Positions 27,948-36,628 are shown, numbered from the stretch's first letter. The stretch: DNA of 64,000 bases from an uncultured beta proteobacterium (GCA_903845935.1 CAIMZI010000091.1:101478-165477), one strand, 5' to 3'. Translations and numbers: made by a program. The notes: generated by a model not told the origin, from the letters alone.

Positions 27948-29792
27948 TTGTCGCAACAGCAAATTCTCAGCGAGGTCTTCGGCTACGACCAGTTCCGCGG
28001 ACCGCAACAGGCCATTGTCGAAAACATGGTGGCCGGGCTTGACGCTCTGGTGCTCATGCCCACGGGCGGCGGCAAAAGCCTGTGCTACCAGATACCTGCC
28101 ATTGCCCGACAACGCCTGGGCCATGGCGTCACCATCGTGGTCTCGCCCCTGATTGCCTTGATGCACGACCAGGTCGGCGCCCTGCACGAAGCCGGTGTGG
28201 CAGCCGCCTTTCTCAACTCCACCCTGAGCGGTGAAGAGGCCTACCAGGTGGAGCAGGGCATGCTGCGAGGCGACTTCACCCTGGTCTACGCAGCGCCCGA
28301 GAGACTGACCACACCACGGCTGCTGGCTCAGCTAGACGCGCTGTTTGAGCGCGGGCAGCTCAGCATGTTTGCCATTGACGAGGCGCATTGCGTCAGCCAG
28401 TGGGGCCATGACTTCCGACCCGAATATCGCGCGCTCACGGTGCTGCACGAGCGCTTTCCGGGCGTACCGCGCATCGCCCTCACCGCCACGGCCGATGCGC
28501 TGACGCGCGATGACATTGTGGAACGTCTGCAGCTCGAAACAGCGCGTGCCTTTGTCAGCAGTTTTGATAGACCCAATATCCGCTACACCATCGTGGAAAA
28601 GCGCGACAGCACGCCGCAGTTGATGCGCTTTGTCGAACGCGAGCACGAAGGTGACGCCGGCATTGTTTACTGCCAGTCACGCAAAAAAGTGGAAGACATT
28701 GCGCACACGCTGGCAGATGCCGGCATCAATGCCCTGCCCTACCACGCCGGGCTGGACCACAAGCTGCGGCAAAAGCACCAGGACCGTTTTTTACGCGAGG
28801 ACGGCATTGTGATGGTCGCCACCATCGCCTTCGGCATGGGTATTGACAAACCCGACGTGCGCTTTGTGGCGCACCTGGACATGCCCAAGAATATTGAAGG
28901 CTATTACCAGGAAACCGGGCGCGCCGGCCGTGACGGCCTACCGGCCGCAGCCTGGATGGCCTACGGCCTGCAGGACGTGGTGAACCAGCGGCGCATGATT
29001 GACGAGAGCCCGGCCAGCGAAGAATTCAAGCAGGTCATGCGCGGCAAACTCGACGCCCTGCTGGGTCTGGCCGAAGCCACCGACTGCCGCCGAGTGCGCC
29101 TGCTGGGCTACTTTGGTGAGCAGAGCCAACCCTGCGGGAACTGTGACAATTGCCTGCAGCCGCCCGCCATCTGGGACGGCACCGATGCCGCCCGCAAGCT
29201 GCTCAGCACCATTTACCGCATTCAGCAAATGAGCGGCGTCAGCTTTGGCGCCGGCCATGTGATGGATATTGTGCGCGGAAAGAGCACCGAGAAGACCAGC
29301 CAATATGGGCATGAGGCGCTCAGCACCTTCGGCCTGGGCAAGGAATTTAGTGAACTGCAGTTGCGCGGCGTGCTGCGCCAGCTGATTGCCATGGGTGCGG
29401 TGCGTGTCGACGCGCAGGCCTTCAATACACTGCAACTGACAGAGCAGTCACGCGGCGTTTTGCGTGGGGAAGTGGCCGTTCAACTACGGGAATCGTCTGC
29501 CGAGACAGCCCGAAAACCCAAACGCAGCGCACGTCTGAGCGCGGTGGTCAAGGCACCGATTGCCTTGGACAGCGATGCCTTGCTGCGCTATTCGGCGCTG
29601 AAGGCCTGGCGTGCGGAAGTTGCCAGGGAACACAATTTGCCAGCTTATGTGATTTTTCACGACGCGACGCTGGCGGCCATTGCCCAACGTGCGCCAGGGT
29701 CACTGGAAGATTTGCAGGGAATCAGTGGCATTGGCGCCAAAAAGTTGGAAGCCTATGCCAATGAGGTGTTGCGGGTGGTGTCGCTGACCTGA
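27948..29792 (+). CDS. recQ: ATP-dependent DNA helicase RecQ
   Basis: A 614-residue 3'-5' superfamily 2 helicase. It has Walker A MPTGGGKS (about residues 37-44), the DEAH box in FAIDEAHCVSQWGHDFRPEY, the RQC zinc-binding cysteines (DCRRVRLLGYFGEQSQPCGNC), a winged helix and a C-terminal HRDC domain (about 535-610). The first usable start is TTG at 27948, giving an N-terminus that aligns with E. coli RecQ from its FGYQQFR segment; the 17 or so residues before that are absent. It functions in recombination repair. Confidence 0.95.
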   Translation: MSQQQILSEVFGYDQFRGPQQAIVENMVAGLDALVLMPTGGGKSLCYQIPAIARQRLGHGVTIVVSPLIALMHDQVGALHEAGVAAAFLNSTLSGEEAYQVEQGMLRGDFTLVYAAPERLTTPRLLAQLDALFERGQLSMFAIDEAHCVSQWGHDFRPEYRALTVLHERFPGVPRIALTATADALTRDDIVERLQLETARAFVSSFDRPNIRYTIVEKRDSTPQLMRFVEREHEGDAGIVYCQSRKKVEDIAHTLADAGINALPYHAGLDHKLRQKHQDRFLREDGIVMVATIAFGMGIDKPDVRFVAHLDMPKNIEGYYQETGRAGRDGLPAAAWMAYGLQDVVNQRRMIDESPASEEFKQVMRGKLDALLGLAEATDCRRVRLLGYFGEQSQPCGNCDNCLQPPAIWDGTDAARKLLSTIYRIQQMSGVSFGAGHVMDIVRGKSTEKTSQYGHEALSTFGLGKEFSELQLRGVLRQLIAMGAVRVDAQAFNTLQLTEQSRGVLRGEVAVQLRESSAETARKPKRSARLSAVVKAPIALDSDALLRYSALKAWRAEVAREHNLPAYVIFHDATLAAIAQRAPGSLEDLQGISGIGAKKLEAYANEVLRVVSLT

Positions 29793-29858
29793 TTTCAACG
29801 CGCTCGGTGGCGCGCATCATGTCGACCGGTCTGGCGCTGCGCACCAAGCGCAGGCCGT

Positions 29859-30152
29859 TTAATGTTGGTGAAAACCACTCTCGAACGCCATGGCTGCACC
29901 GGTCATCGTGTTTTGCAGGCGGGCAATGGCGCGATTGTGGCGCTCACAGGCCGCGGGCTTGCTGGCCTGTTGACGGTGGTGCTGAATCAGGTTTTGCAGT
30001 TTGCTACGGCAAGTATCCAACGCGCCAGCAAAATTCAGCGCAATGTAAGCGGAATGGTCGTTGTGCGTCTGGCGAAATTCGTCCGACCAGTAACTGAACA
30101 ACTGCCACTTATAAGTCCCCTTTTCTGGAACCGGAATCGTATCTCTGTTCAT
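29859..30152 (-). CDS. Small unknown protein with SOS-box-overlapped start
   Basis: A 97-residue hydrophilic protein without a signal peptide or membrane helix. It is rich in His, Gln and Asn (QHHRQQASKPAACERHNRA) with an aromatic N-terminal part (YKWQLFSYWSDEF). Codon choice in the body is like that of neighbours, which supports coding. No family is recognised. The ATG at 30152 lies inside a perfect LexA-type palindrome (30145-30160) and has no visible Shine-Dalgarno sequence, so either the message is near-leaderless or a later start is used. It converges with recQ, 66 bp apart. An SOS-regulated accessory factor is possible but unproven. Confidence 0.6.
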   Translation of the reverse strand: MNRDTIPVPEKGTYKWQLFSYWSDEFRQTHNDHSAYIALNFAGALDTCRSKLQNLIQHHRQQASKPAACERHNRAIARLQNTMTGAAMAFESGFHQH

Positions 30153-30160
30153 ATATACAG
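30145..30160. promoter_or_regulatory. LexA (SOS) box
   Basis: CTGTTCATATATACAG fits CTGT-N8-ACAG perfectly, and the minus-strand flank adds the TA of the extended TACTGT form. It covers the start codon of the minus-strand 97-residue ORF and is about 175 bp upstream of the plus-strand 46-residue ORF. A minus-strand target is more likely. Confidence 0.75.
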
Positions 30161-30332
30161 TACAAATCTAAGAACATGGATGCGTGTCACATGTTTCTGC
30201 ATCCCCCTGCTGATATTGACGCGCCACACCTGCTATCGGTTGACACGCGGTTAAAAATCAAGGCCCTACTTGATATCCGTCATGTCATGAATGGCTAGAA
30301 TCACGCACAAACTATTTTGAAAAGGCCCTCCC

Positions 30333-30473
30333 ATGTCCGCACCTGCACGCCATAGTGATGCCGCTAGTCCCGATGCTGTCGAAGCCGTTTTGCCGCTGAT
30401 TCCACTGGTACTGCCACTGGCTGGCGCTGTTTTGATTTTCCTGCTGGCCTTTATCGCCGTTTCGATGGCCTGA
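30333..30473 (+). CDS. 46-residue single-span membrane protein
   Basis: Short frame from ATG 30333 to TGA 30471-30473. The first 17 residues are polar (MSAPARHSDAASPDAVEA) and the rest is one hydrophobic helix (about 19-44, LPLIPLVLPLAGAVLIFLL). A weak Shine-Dalgarno (AAAGG) lies 8-12 nt ahead. The clean split between a polar head and a helix of membrane-spanning length suggests a real small membrane protein, but no homologue is recognised. It lies between the LexA box and pckG on the plus strand. Confidence 0.5.
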   Translation: MSAPARHSDAASPDAVEAVLPLIPLVLPLAGAVLIFLLAFIAVSMA

Positions 30474-30527
30474 TTTTTAGCTCCGGGCGGTGCGCTGGAG
30501 CAGCGTACCCAACGCCAAGCAAAGCAT

Positions 30528-30554
30528 AAAGTTATGCATTTTTTGCATAACTTT
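30528..30554. repeat. Perfect 11-bp inverted repeat upstream of pckG
   Basis: Arms AAAGTTATGCA and TGCATAACTTT enclose five T residues. It begins 55 bp after the small membrane ORF and ends 14 bp before the proposed pckG -35. It could be a regulator operator for pckG or a weak terminator for the small ORF (TTTTCC follows). Confidence 0.7.
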
Positions 30555-30567
30555 TCCTTGTAATCGC

Positions 30568-30596
30568 TTGGTAACTTCGGTACGGATTCATAGAAT
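30568..30596 (+). promoter_or_regulatory. Probable sigma-70 promoter of pckG
   Basis: A TTGGTA hexamer (30568-30573) and a TAGAAT hexamer (30591-30596) are separated by exactly 17 bp. The predicted start near 30603 leaves a leader of about 100 nt before the pckG ATG. Confidence 0.55.
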
Positions 30597-30598
30597 TG

Positions 30599-30696
30599 GC
30601 GACTCACGCAAATTGCGACCTCTGGACGCATTTTGGGAGTCGCTTTTTCAAAGGTGTTTGTGGACTGCTTTGAAAAGTCGATTTTCAAACTAGGAG
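30599..30696 (+). promoter_or_regulatory. Structured pckG leader with alternative hairpins
   Basis: The leader holds GCGACTC (30599-30605) pairing with GAGTCGC (30637-30643), which is followed by TTTTT. Next, TTTTCAAAG (30645-30653) pairs with CTTTGAAAA (30668-30676). The latter can instead pair with TTTTCAAA at 30682-30689, just ahead of the ribosome binding site AGGAG (30692-30696). The layout allows mutually exclusive structures. Confidence 0.45.
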
Positions 30697-30703
30697 TTTT
30701 TCC

Positions 30704-32587
30704 ATGAATTCACCCCGTATGCAAGGCCTGGCGCTGGATGCACCCAGCTATGTCAAGAATGCCAATTTGATCGCCTGGGTTGCCGAAATGGCCGCCCTGT
30801 GCAAGCCCGCCAATGTCTACTGGTGCGATGGCTCTGAAGAAGAGTACCAACGCCTGTGCCAGCAACTGGTGGACACCGGCACCTTCACACGCCTGAACCC
30901 TGCCAAGCGCCCCAACAGCTTCTTGGCCTGCTCCGACCCCAGCGACGTGGCCCGCGTGGAAGACCGCACCTTTATTTGCAGCGCAAAGAAGGAAAACGCC
31001 GGCCCCACCAACAACTGGATGGAACCTTCCGAGATGCGCGCCCTGCTGCAAACCGGCAAGGATGGCAAAAAGGCCCTGTTCGACGGCTGCATGAAGGGTC
31101 GCACCATGTATGTGGTGCCCTTCTCCATGGGCCCGCTGGGCTCGCACATTGCCCACATCGGCATTGAACTCTCCGACAGCGCCTACGTGGCCGTCAACCA
31201 GCGCATCATGACGCGCATGGGCCGTGCCGTGTACGACGTGCTGGGAGTGGATGGCGCCTTTGTGCCCTGCGTGCACACCGTGGGCGCGCCGCTGGAAGCC
31301 GGCCAGGCCGACGTGAAGTGGCCTTGCAGCCCCACCAAATACATCGTGCATTACCCCGAGACCCGCGAGATCTGGTCGCACGGCTCCGGTTACGGCGGCA
31401 ACGCCCTGCTGGGCAAGAAGTGTTTTGCGCTGCGCATCGCCTCCAATATGGGCCGCGACCAGGGTTGGTTGGCCGAGCACATGCTAATTCTGGGCGTGAC
31501 CAATCCCCAGGGCAAGAAGTACCACGTAGCAGCCGCCTTCCCCAGCGCCTGCGGCAAGACCAACTTTTCCATGCTGGTGCCACCCGTTGGCTTTGATGGC
31601 TGGAAGGTCACCACCATCGGCGACGATATCGCTTGGATCAAACCGCACAGTGACGGCAAGTTGTATGCCATCAACCCCGAAGCCGGTTACTTTGGCGTGG
31701 CCCCCGGCACCAACTTCCACACCAACCCCAACTGCATGGCCAGCCTGGACAAGGATGTCATCTTCACCAATGTCGCACTGACCGATGACGGCGACGTCTG
31801 GTGGGAAGGCATGGACAAGGACACCGGCTCGGTGCCCGCACACCTGATCGACTGGCAAGGCAAGGACTGGACTCCAGCCATCGCCAAGGAAACTGGCGCC
31901 AAGGCCGCGCATCCGAATTCCCGCTTTACCGTCGCCGCGGGCAACAATCCGGCACTGGATCCGCAGTGGGACGACGCCGGCGGTGTCGCCATCGACGCCT
32001 TTATCTTCGGCGGCCGTCGCTCCACCACCGTGCCACTGGTGACCGAAGCCCGCGACTGGGTCGAAGGCGTCTACATGGCAGCCACCATGGGATCCGAGAC
32101 CACTGCTGCTGCCGTCGGCCAAATGGGCGTGGTGCGCCGCGACCCCTTCGCTATGCTGCCATTCTGTGGCTACAACATGAGCGACTACTTTCAGCATTGG
32201 CTCGATATGGAGCACAAGCTCGAAGAAAGCGGCCACACCCTGCCCAAGATCTTCTGCGTCAACTGGTTCCGCAAGGGCGACGACGGCAAGTTCGTCTGGC
32301 CCGGTTACGGCGAAAACATGCGCGTTCTGAAGTGGATGATTGACCGCCTGGAAGGCACAACGCCCGGCGTTCAAACCGGCTTTGGAATTGCCCCGGCCTA
32401 TTCCGAAATCACCTGGACAGGTCTGGACTTCACGGCGGCGCAGTTTGACTCTGTCAGCAGCCTGAACAAGGATGCCTGGAAACAGGAATTCGCACTGCAC
32501 ACCGAGTTGTTCTCGCAACTCAGCTACCACCTGCCCAAGGAACTCGAAGAGACGAAAGCCAAACTTGAACAGCGCCTAACCGCCTGA
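30704..32587 (+). CDS. pckG: Phosphoenolpyruvate carboxykinase (GTP)
   Basis: Cytoplasmic gluconeogenic enzyme of 627 residues converting oxaloacetate and GTP to PEP, CO2 and GDP. GTP-type features are clear: the P-loop with active-site Cys ([10 protein letters not shown]), the kinase motif region IGDDIAWI, the substrate-binding arginine segment [16 protein letters not shown], and the guanine-binding [13 protein letters not shown]. Length matches the GTP family (about 600-640) and not the ATP type. The start is preceded by AGGAG at a good distance. A structured leader and an upstream palindrome suggest carbon-source regulation. Confidence 0.97.
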   Translation: MNSPRMQGLALDAPSYVKNANLIAWVAEMAALCKPANVYWCDGSEEEYQRLCQQLVDTGTFTRLNPAKRPNSFLACSDPSDVARVEDRTFICSAKKENAGPTNNWMEPSEMRALLQTGKDGKKALFDGCMKGRTMYVVPFSMGPLGSHIAHIGIELSDSAYVAVNQRIMTRMGRAVYDVLGVDGAFVPCVHTVGAPLEAGQADVKWPCSPTKYIVHYPETREIWSHGSGYGGNALLGKKCFALRIASNMGRDQGWLAEHMLILGVTNPQGKKYHVAAAFPSACGKTNFSMLVPPVGFDGWKVTTIGDDIAWIKPHSDGKLYAINPEAGYFGVAPGTNFHTNPNCMASLDKDVIFTNVALTDDGDVWWEGMDKDTGSVPAHLIDWQGKDWTPAIAKETGAKAAHPNSRFTVAAGNNPALDPQWDDAGGVAIDAFIFGGRRSTTVPLVTEARDWVEGVYMAATMGSETTAAAVGQMGVVRRDPFAMLPFCGYNMSDYFQHWLDMEHKLEESGHTLPKIFCVNWFRKGDDGKFVWPGYGENMRVLKWMIDRLEGTTPGVQTGFGIAPAYSEITWTGLDFTAAQFDSVSSLNKDAWKQEFALHTELFSQLSYHLPKELEETKAKLEQRLTA

Positions 32588-32601
32588 TCTGGCATAAACA
32601 A

Positions 32602-32658
32602 GGTGCGCCCGGGCAGGGCGCACCCACAAAAAAGCCACCGCTCGCGGTGGTTTTTTGT
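32602..32658 (+). terminator. Terminator pair after pckG
   Basis: Two stacked hairpins. GGTGCGCCC/GGGCGCACC (32602-32624) is followed by CCACCG-CTCG-CGGTGG (32635-32650), flanked by six A and six T residues. The second is a classic intrinsic terminator and can work on both strands, also serving the convergent membrane-protein gene. Confidence 0.93.
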
Positions 32659-32684
32659 GGGGCTTCCGATTTCCGTGGGGTAAT

Positions 32685-33146
32685 TTATTCAGCGCAGCGC
32701 GCGACGGCGGCGCGAATTTCTTCCATCACACGCGGATCATGGCTGGCCATGTCCCACATACGGGCCTCTTCGCGGCCAGCACGCATGACTGCTATCTTGC
32801 GGAATAATCCGCCGGCGAGAAACGCCGAAAGCTGACGCAAAGAAGGCGCCAGCACAGCCAAGGCGGCAAAGGCCAGAGTCCAGAGTGCAACCCAGCCGGC
32901 CAGCAAATGCCCGTCAGACCAGGCACTGATGACCAGATCGGCAACCACCAGAAGAGCCGCCAAGCCGGCAGCAAGCAACATGCCGGCCAGCACGCGCGAA
33001 CCGTCCAGGGCGGAGCCCATATTGCCGATCATGAGCGGGCTGGTGTTGCGCGGTGCATGGGATGCCGATGCAAGATGCGGCTCGGAAAAACGGGCCATGG
33101 CGAACGTGCTGGCGAGATTGACTGATTGCGGTTGGTATGAAGACAT
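32685..33146 (-). CDS. Unknown two-helix membrane protein
   Basis: A 153-residue protein starting MSSYQPQSVN. After a polar N-terminus (about 1-48) come two hydrophobic segments (AGMLLAAGLAALLVVADLVI and LAGWVALWTLAFAALAVLA), then a charged C-terminal tail with MRAGREEARMWDMASHDPR. No family recognised. The frame can start 12 bp earlier at 33158. It is divergent from a LysR regulator, with 75 bp between starts, and could be that regulator's target, which is an inference from position only. Confidence 0.75.
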   Translation of the reverse strand: MSSYQPQSVNLASTFAMARFSEPHLASASHAPRNTSPLMIGNMGSALDGSRVLAGMLLAAGLAALLVVADLVISAWSDGHLLAGWVALWTLAFAALAVLAPSLRQLSAFLAGGLFRKIAVMRAGREEARMWDMASHDPRVMEEIRAAVARCAE

Positions 33147-33204
33147 GGTGAGGATCATAGGGTTTCTACTAGTATTGGTCTACTTTAGGTTAGTGATACT
33201 TACT

Positions 33205-33219
33205 ATTCATATAATGAAT
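33205..33219. promoter_or_regulatory. Palindrome in the divergent LysR promoter region
   Basis: ATTCAT-ATA-ATGAAT is a perfect 6-3-6 inverted repeat ending 2 bp before the LysR start codon at 33222. It may be an autoregulatory operator or chance AT-rich symmetry. Confidence 0.4.
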
Positions 33220-33221
33220 GT

Positions 33222-34196
33222 ATGAGTGCCTTGACTAGCGTCGCCCCTTTCAATTTGCGCACCTTTGATCTCAACCTGCTCAAGGTGTTTGATGAGGTCA
33301 TGGCCGAGCGCAGCCTGACCAAGGCCGCCAAACGCCTGGCCCTGACGCAACCCGCGGTGAGCAATGCACTGCGCCGTCTGCGCGAGGCCTGGGGCGATGA
33401 GTTGCTGGTGCGCAAGGGGCGCACGCTGCAACCCAGCGCCCGCGCACTGGAAATCTGGCCTAACGTGCGCGAAGCCTTGGTCAGTCTGCAGTCGGCCCTG
33501 GCGCCCAGCGTGTTTGATCCGGCCACGGCCGATAACTCCTTTGTGCTGGCCATGGCCGATGCCACCGCGGCCGAGCTCTTGCCCGGTTTGGTGGCAGTAT
33601 TGGCCGAAGAGGCTCCCGGCGTCAGTCTACGGGTATTGCCGCTGACCACGCGTGACCCGCGCAAACTGCTGGACGAAGGGCAGGCGGACCTGGCCATTGG
33701 CCACTTTCCGGTGGCGCTGGCCGATCTGACAGCACGCGCCCAGCAAGGAGAAACCGTGTCCTTTTTGCACCAGCGCCTGTTTCAGGGCGAATATGTCTGC
33801 GTGATGCGCGAGGGCCACCCCTTTGCCAGCGGGCCACTGTCGCTGAACCGCTATTGCAGCGCCCGCCACCTGCTGGTGAGTTTTTCCGGCCACGCCTTCG
33901 GTTTTGTCGATGAGGCACTGGCGCTACAAGGGCGCGCACGTCGCATTGTGCTGACGGTGAACCAGTTCTTTACCGCCAGCAAGGTGGTGGCCCATTCCGA
34001 TTTGCTGACCGTGCTGCCACGCCACTTCATCGGTGTGACCGGCTTTTCCGAGCAACTGGTGCAGCGCGAACTGCCCCTTGAAATGCCGGTGGTGCAAGTG
34101 GATTCTGTATGGCACCACCGCCAGAACGGCAACAGCGCCCACGCCTGGTTGCGCACCAAGGTGATGGCACTGGCGCACAAGGCCTTTCCCGCATGA
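33222..34196 (+). CDS. LysR-family transcriptional regulator
   Basis: A 324-residue regulator. The N-terminal winged helix-turn-helix is unmistakable (FDEVMAERSLTKAAKRLALTQPAVSNALRRLRE, residues about 20-52), followed by a periplasmic-binding-like effector domain. The N-terminus RTFDLNLLKVFDEV and the C-terminal text resemble the NodD/NahR/PnbR branch. It is divergent from an unknown membrane-protein gene and is followed 10 bp later by a phosphoesterase gene. Effector unknown. Confidence 0.92.
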   Translation: MSALTSVAPFNLRTFDLNLLKVFDEVMAERSLTKAAKRLALTQPAVSNALRRLREAWGDELLVRKGRTLQPSARALEIWPNVREALVSLQSALAPSVFDPATADNSFVLAMADATAAELLPGLVAVLAEEAPGVSLRVLPLTTRDPRKLLDEGQADLAIGHFPVALADLTARAQQGETVSFLHQRLFQGEYVCVMREGHPFASGPLSLNRYCSARHLLVSFSGHAFGFVDEALALQGRARRIVLTVNQFFTASKVVAHSDLLTVLPRHFIGVTGFSEQLVQRELPLEMPVVQVDSVWHHRQNGNSAHAWLRTKVMALAHKAFPA

Positions 34197-34206
34197 GTTT
34201 CGCAGC

Positions 34207-34998
34207 ATGAAAATCCAACTTCTGTCCGACCTGCATCTGGAAACTCACCCACATTGGCGCGCCACACCGGCAGTCGGTGCCGATGTGCTGGTGCTGGCCG
34301 GCGACGTCGGTTCCTACCAGCCGGGGCACCACATGCCGGATGAGGACTTTGGCTTGCGCCAGTTTTCACCGCAATCGGGATGGCCGACACCGGTGATTTT
34401 TGTGCCCGGCAACCACGAATACGACACGCTGGATTTTGACGTCGCACATGACCGCCTGCGCGAAACCTGTGAGCGCTTGGGGCTGATCTGGTTGGAGCGC
34501 GCCAGTTTTGTGTCGCCGTGGACCGACCGGGCCGGACGCGCGCTGCGCTTTGTCGGCACCACGCTGTGGACAGACTTTGCCGCCCTGGGTGCACCGGAGA
34601 AGGCCTTTAGGGCCGCCAACTACTACCTGAAGAAAACCGGAACTACGCGCCAGGGTGAGCCGTTTTTAGCCCCTCAGCTCAGGGAGCAGTCGCTTCTATG
34701 CCAGGCCTGGCTGACGGCCGAGCTGGCCAAACCCTTTGATGGCAGCACCGTGGTGGTCACTCACTTCGCTCCCAGTCTGCTCAGTGCCGACCCGCGCTAT
34801 GGCCATACCCCCGGAACAGCCGGATTTTGCAACGCGCTGGACGCCCTGCTGCCGCAGGCCCAGCTCTGGTTGCACGGGCACTTGCACGCGCCCTCCGACT
34901 ATCTGGCTAGCGGCTGCCATGTGGTGGCCAATCCCCTGGGCTATGCACGCAAAAACGAACAGTTGCACTTTCAGCCCGCGCATTGCATAGAGGTTTAA
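34207..34998 (+). CDS. Calcineurin-like metallophosphoesterase
   Basis: A 263-residue cytoplasmic protein with the dimetal phosphoesterase motifs in order: LSDLHLE (residues 5-11), VLAGDVG, PGNHEYD, VVTHFAPS and LHGHLHAP. These are the D-x-H, GD, GNHE, H and GHxH metal ligands. Substrate class cannot be assigned. It starts 10 bp after the LysR stop and may be cotranscribed with it. Confidence 0.9.
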   Translation: MKIQLLSDLHLETHPHWRATPAVGADVLVLAGDVGSYQPGHHMPDEDFGLRQFSPQSGWPTPVIFVPGNHEYDTLDFDVAHDRLRETCERLGLIWLERASFVSPWTDRAGRALRFVGTTLWTDFAALGAPEKAFRAANYYLKKTGTTRQGEPFLAPQLREQSLLCQAWLTAELAKPFDGSTVVVTHFAPSLLSADPRYGHTPGTAGFCNALDALLPQAQLWLHGHLHAPSDYLASGCHVVANPLGYARKNEQLHFQPAHCIEV

Positions 34999-35019
34999 GT
35001 CTCGACGGCAGACCGCTGT

Positions 35020-35643
35020 TCAGACCGGCCGGGCGTTGAGTCCGTCAAAGCAGGTGGACAGCACCAGTTCAATGATTTGCTCATCGCTGTGCTGGCCGCC
35101 CATTTTCAGGAACTCCAGCACCGGGTCGCAGGCACGGGCATAGACGGTGTACAAAATTGCGATGGCAGGGATCTTGGCGTTGATGGCGCCCTGTTCCTGG
35201 GCCGCCTCTATCCATGCGCCCAGCGCGTCGCTCACCTCGATCAACCCATCCATGTAACTGCGGTTACCAAGCAGGGCGGCACGCAGCTTGGAATTCTGGC
35301 TCGGCAGCGAAGGCATCTCACCGGCGAGTTTGAGCTCCATGGTCCAGCGTACGACGGCGCGCAAGTTGTCCAGCGGTGCGCCATCTCTTGGCAGGGTGGC
35401 AATAAAGGCCTGGGCCCGGCGCATGACACTGACCATGGCGGCGGCGGCCAGGTCTTCCTTGCTGGGAAAGTGCTTGTACAGACTGGCCTTGGCAATGCCG
35501 ACCGAAGCGGCTACCTCGTCAACGGTCATGGCCTCGAAGCCTTTTTCGGCCAGCAACAGGTTCACCACCCGGATGATGGCCTCCTCACGCGCCTGCAGCA
35601 TCTGTTCTTTGAAGGAAACCTTGACCACGTTACTGGATTTCAT
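35020..35643 (-). CDS. TetR/AcrR-family transcriptional regulator
   Basis: A 207-residue regulator with an N-terminal TetR helix-turn-helix (LAEKGFEAMTVDEVAASVGIAKASLYKHFPSKEDL, about residues 31-66) and a C-terminal helical ligand domain. It lies between two converging neighbours: the phosphoesterase ends 21 bp away, and an ArgP-like gene ends upstream on the same strand. No obvious efflux target adjoins it. Ligand unknown. Confidence 0.92.
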   Translation of the reverse strand: MKSSNVVKVSFKEQMLQAREEAIIRVVNLLLAEKGFEAMTVDEVAASVGIAKASLYKHFPSKEDLAAAAMVSVMRRAQAFIATLPRDGAPLDNLRAVVRWTMELKLAGEMPSLPSQNSKLRAALLGNRSYMDGLIEVSDALGAWIEAAQEQGAINAKIPAIAILYTVYARACDPVLEFLKMGGQHSDEQIIELVLSTCFDGLNARPV

Positions 35644-35665
35644 CCACCCAGTTTAGCCGCAAGCG

Positions 35666-36628
35666 TCATTTCTTGGAGCGTGGGGTTATTTTATGACCAC
35701 TCGGTTTCGCAGCCACGCTCAAGGCCTGAGCCGCACCCTGTTCTAGGGCCTGGGTGAGGCGGTCTATGACTTCGGAATCCAGGTTCCAGCAATGCCAGTA
35801 CAGGCTGACCGGCAAACTGAAGTCCGGAGCCAAATTCACCATTTCGCCGCTGGCAATCTGCTCCTGCACCAACAAGGCCGGCAGCACGCTGGCGCCCCAA
35901 CCGGCCTGCACAGCATGCACCTGTCCTTCGGAACTGGGCACAAAGCGCTGGCTCAGCGCCACGCGGCGCAGGCCCAGAGCGCGGCCGACAAAGTCGGTCT
36001 GCAGGTCGTCCTTGCGGTTGAAGGCGACGAAAGGAATTTGGCGAAAGTTATGCGGCGTCAAGCCTTGCGGGCATTGGAGCTCGGCAAAGGACTTGCTCGC
36101 CACCGCAACGTAATGCATATCGCCCAGCGCCAGCACCTTGCAACCGCGCAGCGCCAGTTTGAGCGTGGTAACGCAGCCCAGCACCTGGCCCTCGCGCAGC
36201 CATTCGTGGGTAAAGTCCTGGTCGTCGGTGATGATTTCCAGCGGCAACCCGGCGCTGACCAGGGGCCCAAGCGCTGGCAGGGCCCAGGTGGCGATGCTGT
36301 CGGCGTTGACGGCAATCGAGATGCGGTCTTCTTCGCGCTGGGTGCTGGCACCGGGGGTCAGCTCCTGCAGATCGGTTTCCAGATCGGAGCGCAGCAGACG
36401 CAGCTGCACCGCATGCTTGATCAACAGCCGCCCGGCGGTGGTCGGCCGAATCGGCCTACTGCGCACCAGCAGCACCGTGCCGACCTGGGCCTCGAGCGAG
36501 CGCAGGCGCTGCGACACCGCAGACTGGGTCACGGAAAGCCGCACGGCGGCGCGCTCAAAGCCGCCCTCCTCCACGATGGCGGCCAGACATTCCAAGGCAT
36601 CTGCATCAAAGCTTCGCATGGTCCCCAT
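35666..36628 (-). CDS. LysR-family regulator of the ArgP/IciA type
   Basis: A 320-residue LysR regulator. The helix-turn-helix region (ALECLAAIVEEGGFERAAVRLSVTQSAVSQRLRSLE) and the following VLLVRSRPIRPTTAGRLLIKHA are close to ArgP, which senses lysine/arginine and controls the exporter ArgO. No argO-like gene is next to it. Instead it is divergent from a D-amino acid dehydrogenase gene (77 bp between start codons), which is the likeliest nearby target. The start may be MGTM (36628) or MRSF (36619). Confidence 0.88.
   Translation of the reverse strand: MGTMRSFDADALECLAAIVEEGGFERAAVRLSVTQSAVSQRLRSLEAQVGTVLLVRSRPIRPTTAGRLLIKHAVQLRLLRSDLETDLQELTPGASTQREEDRISIAVNADSIATWALPALGPLVSAGLPLEIITDDQDFTHEWLREGQVLGCVTTLKLALRGCKVLALGDMHYVAVASKSFAELQCPQGLTPHNFRQIPFVAFNRKDDLQTDFVGRALGLRRVALSQRFVPSSEGQVHAVQAGWGASVLPALLVQEQIASGEMVNLAPDFSLPVSLYWHCWNLDSEVIDRLTQALEQGAAQALSVAAKPSGHKITPRSKK

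Noticed and set aside
30266..30688. 140-codon minus-strand frame upstream of pckG
   Set aside because: Runs through the pckG leader, promoter and palindrome and opposite the small membrane ORF; no recognisable protein.
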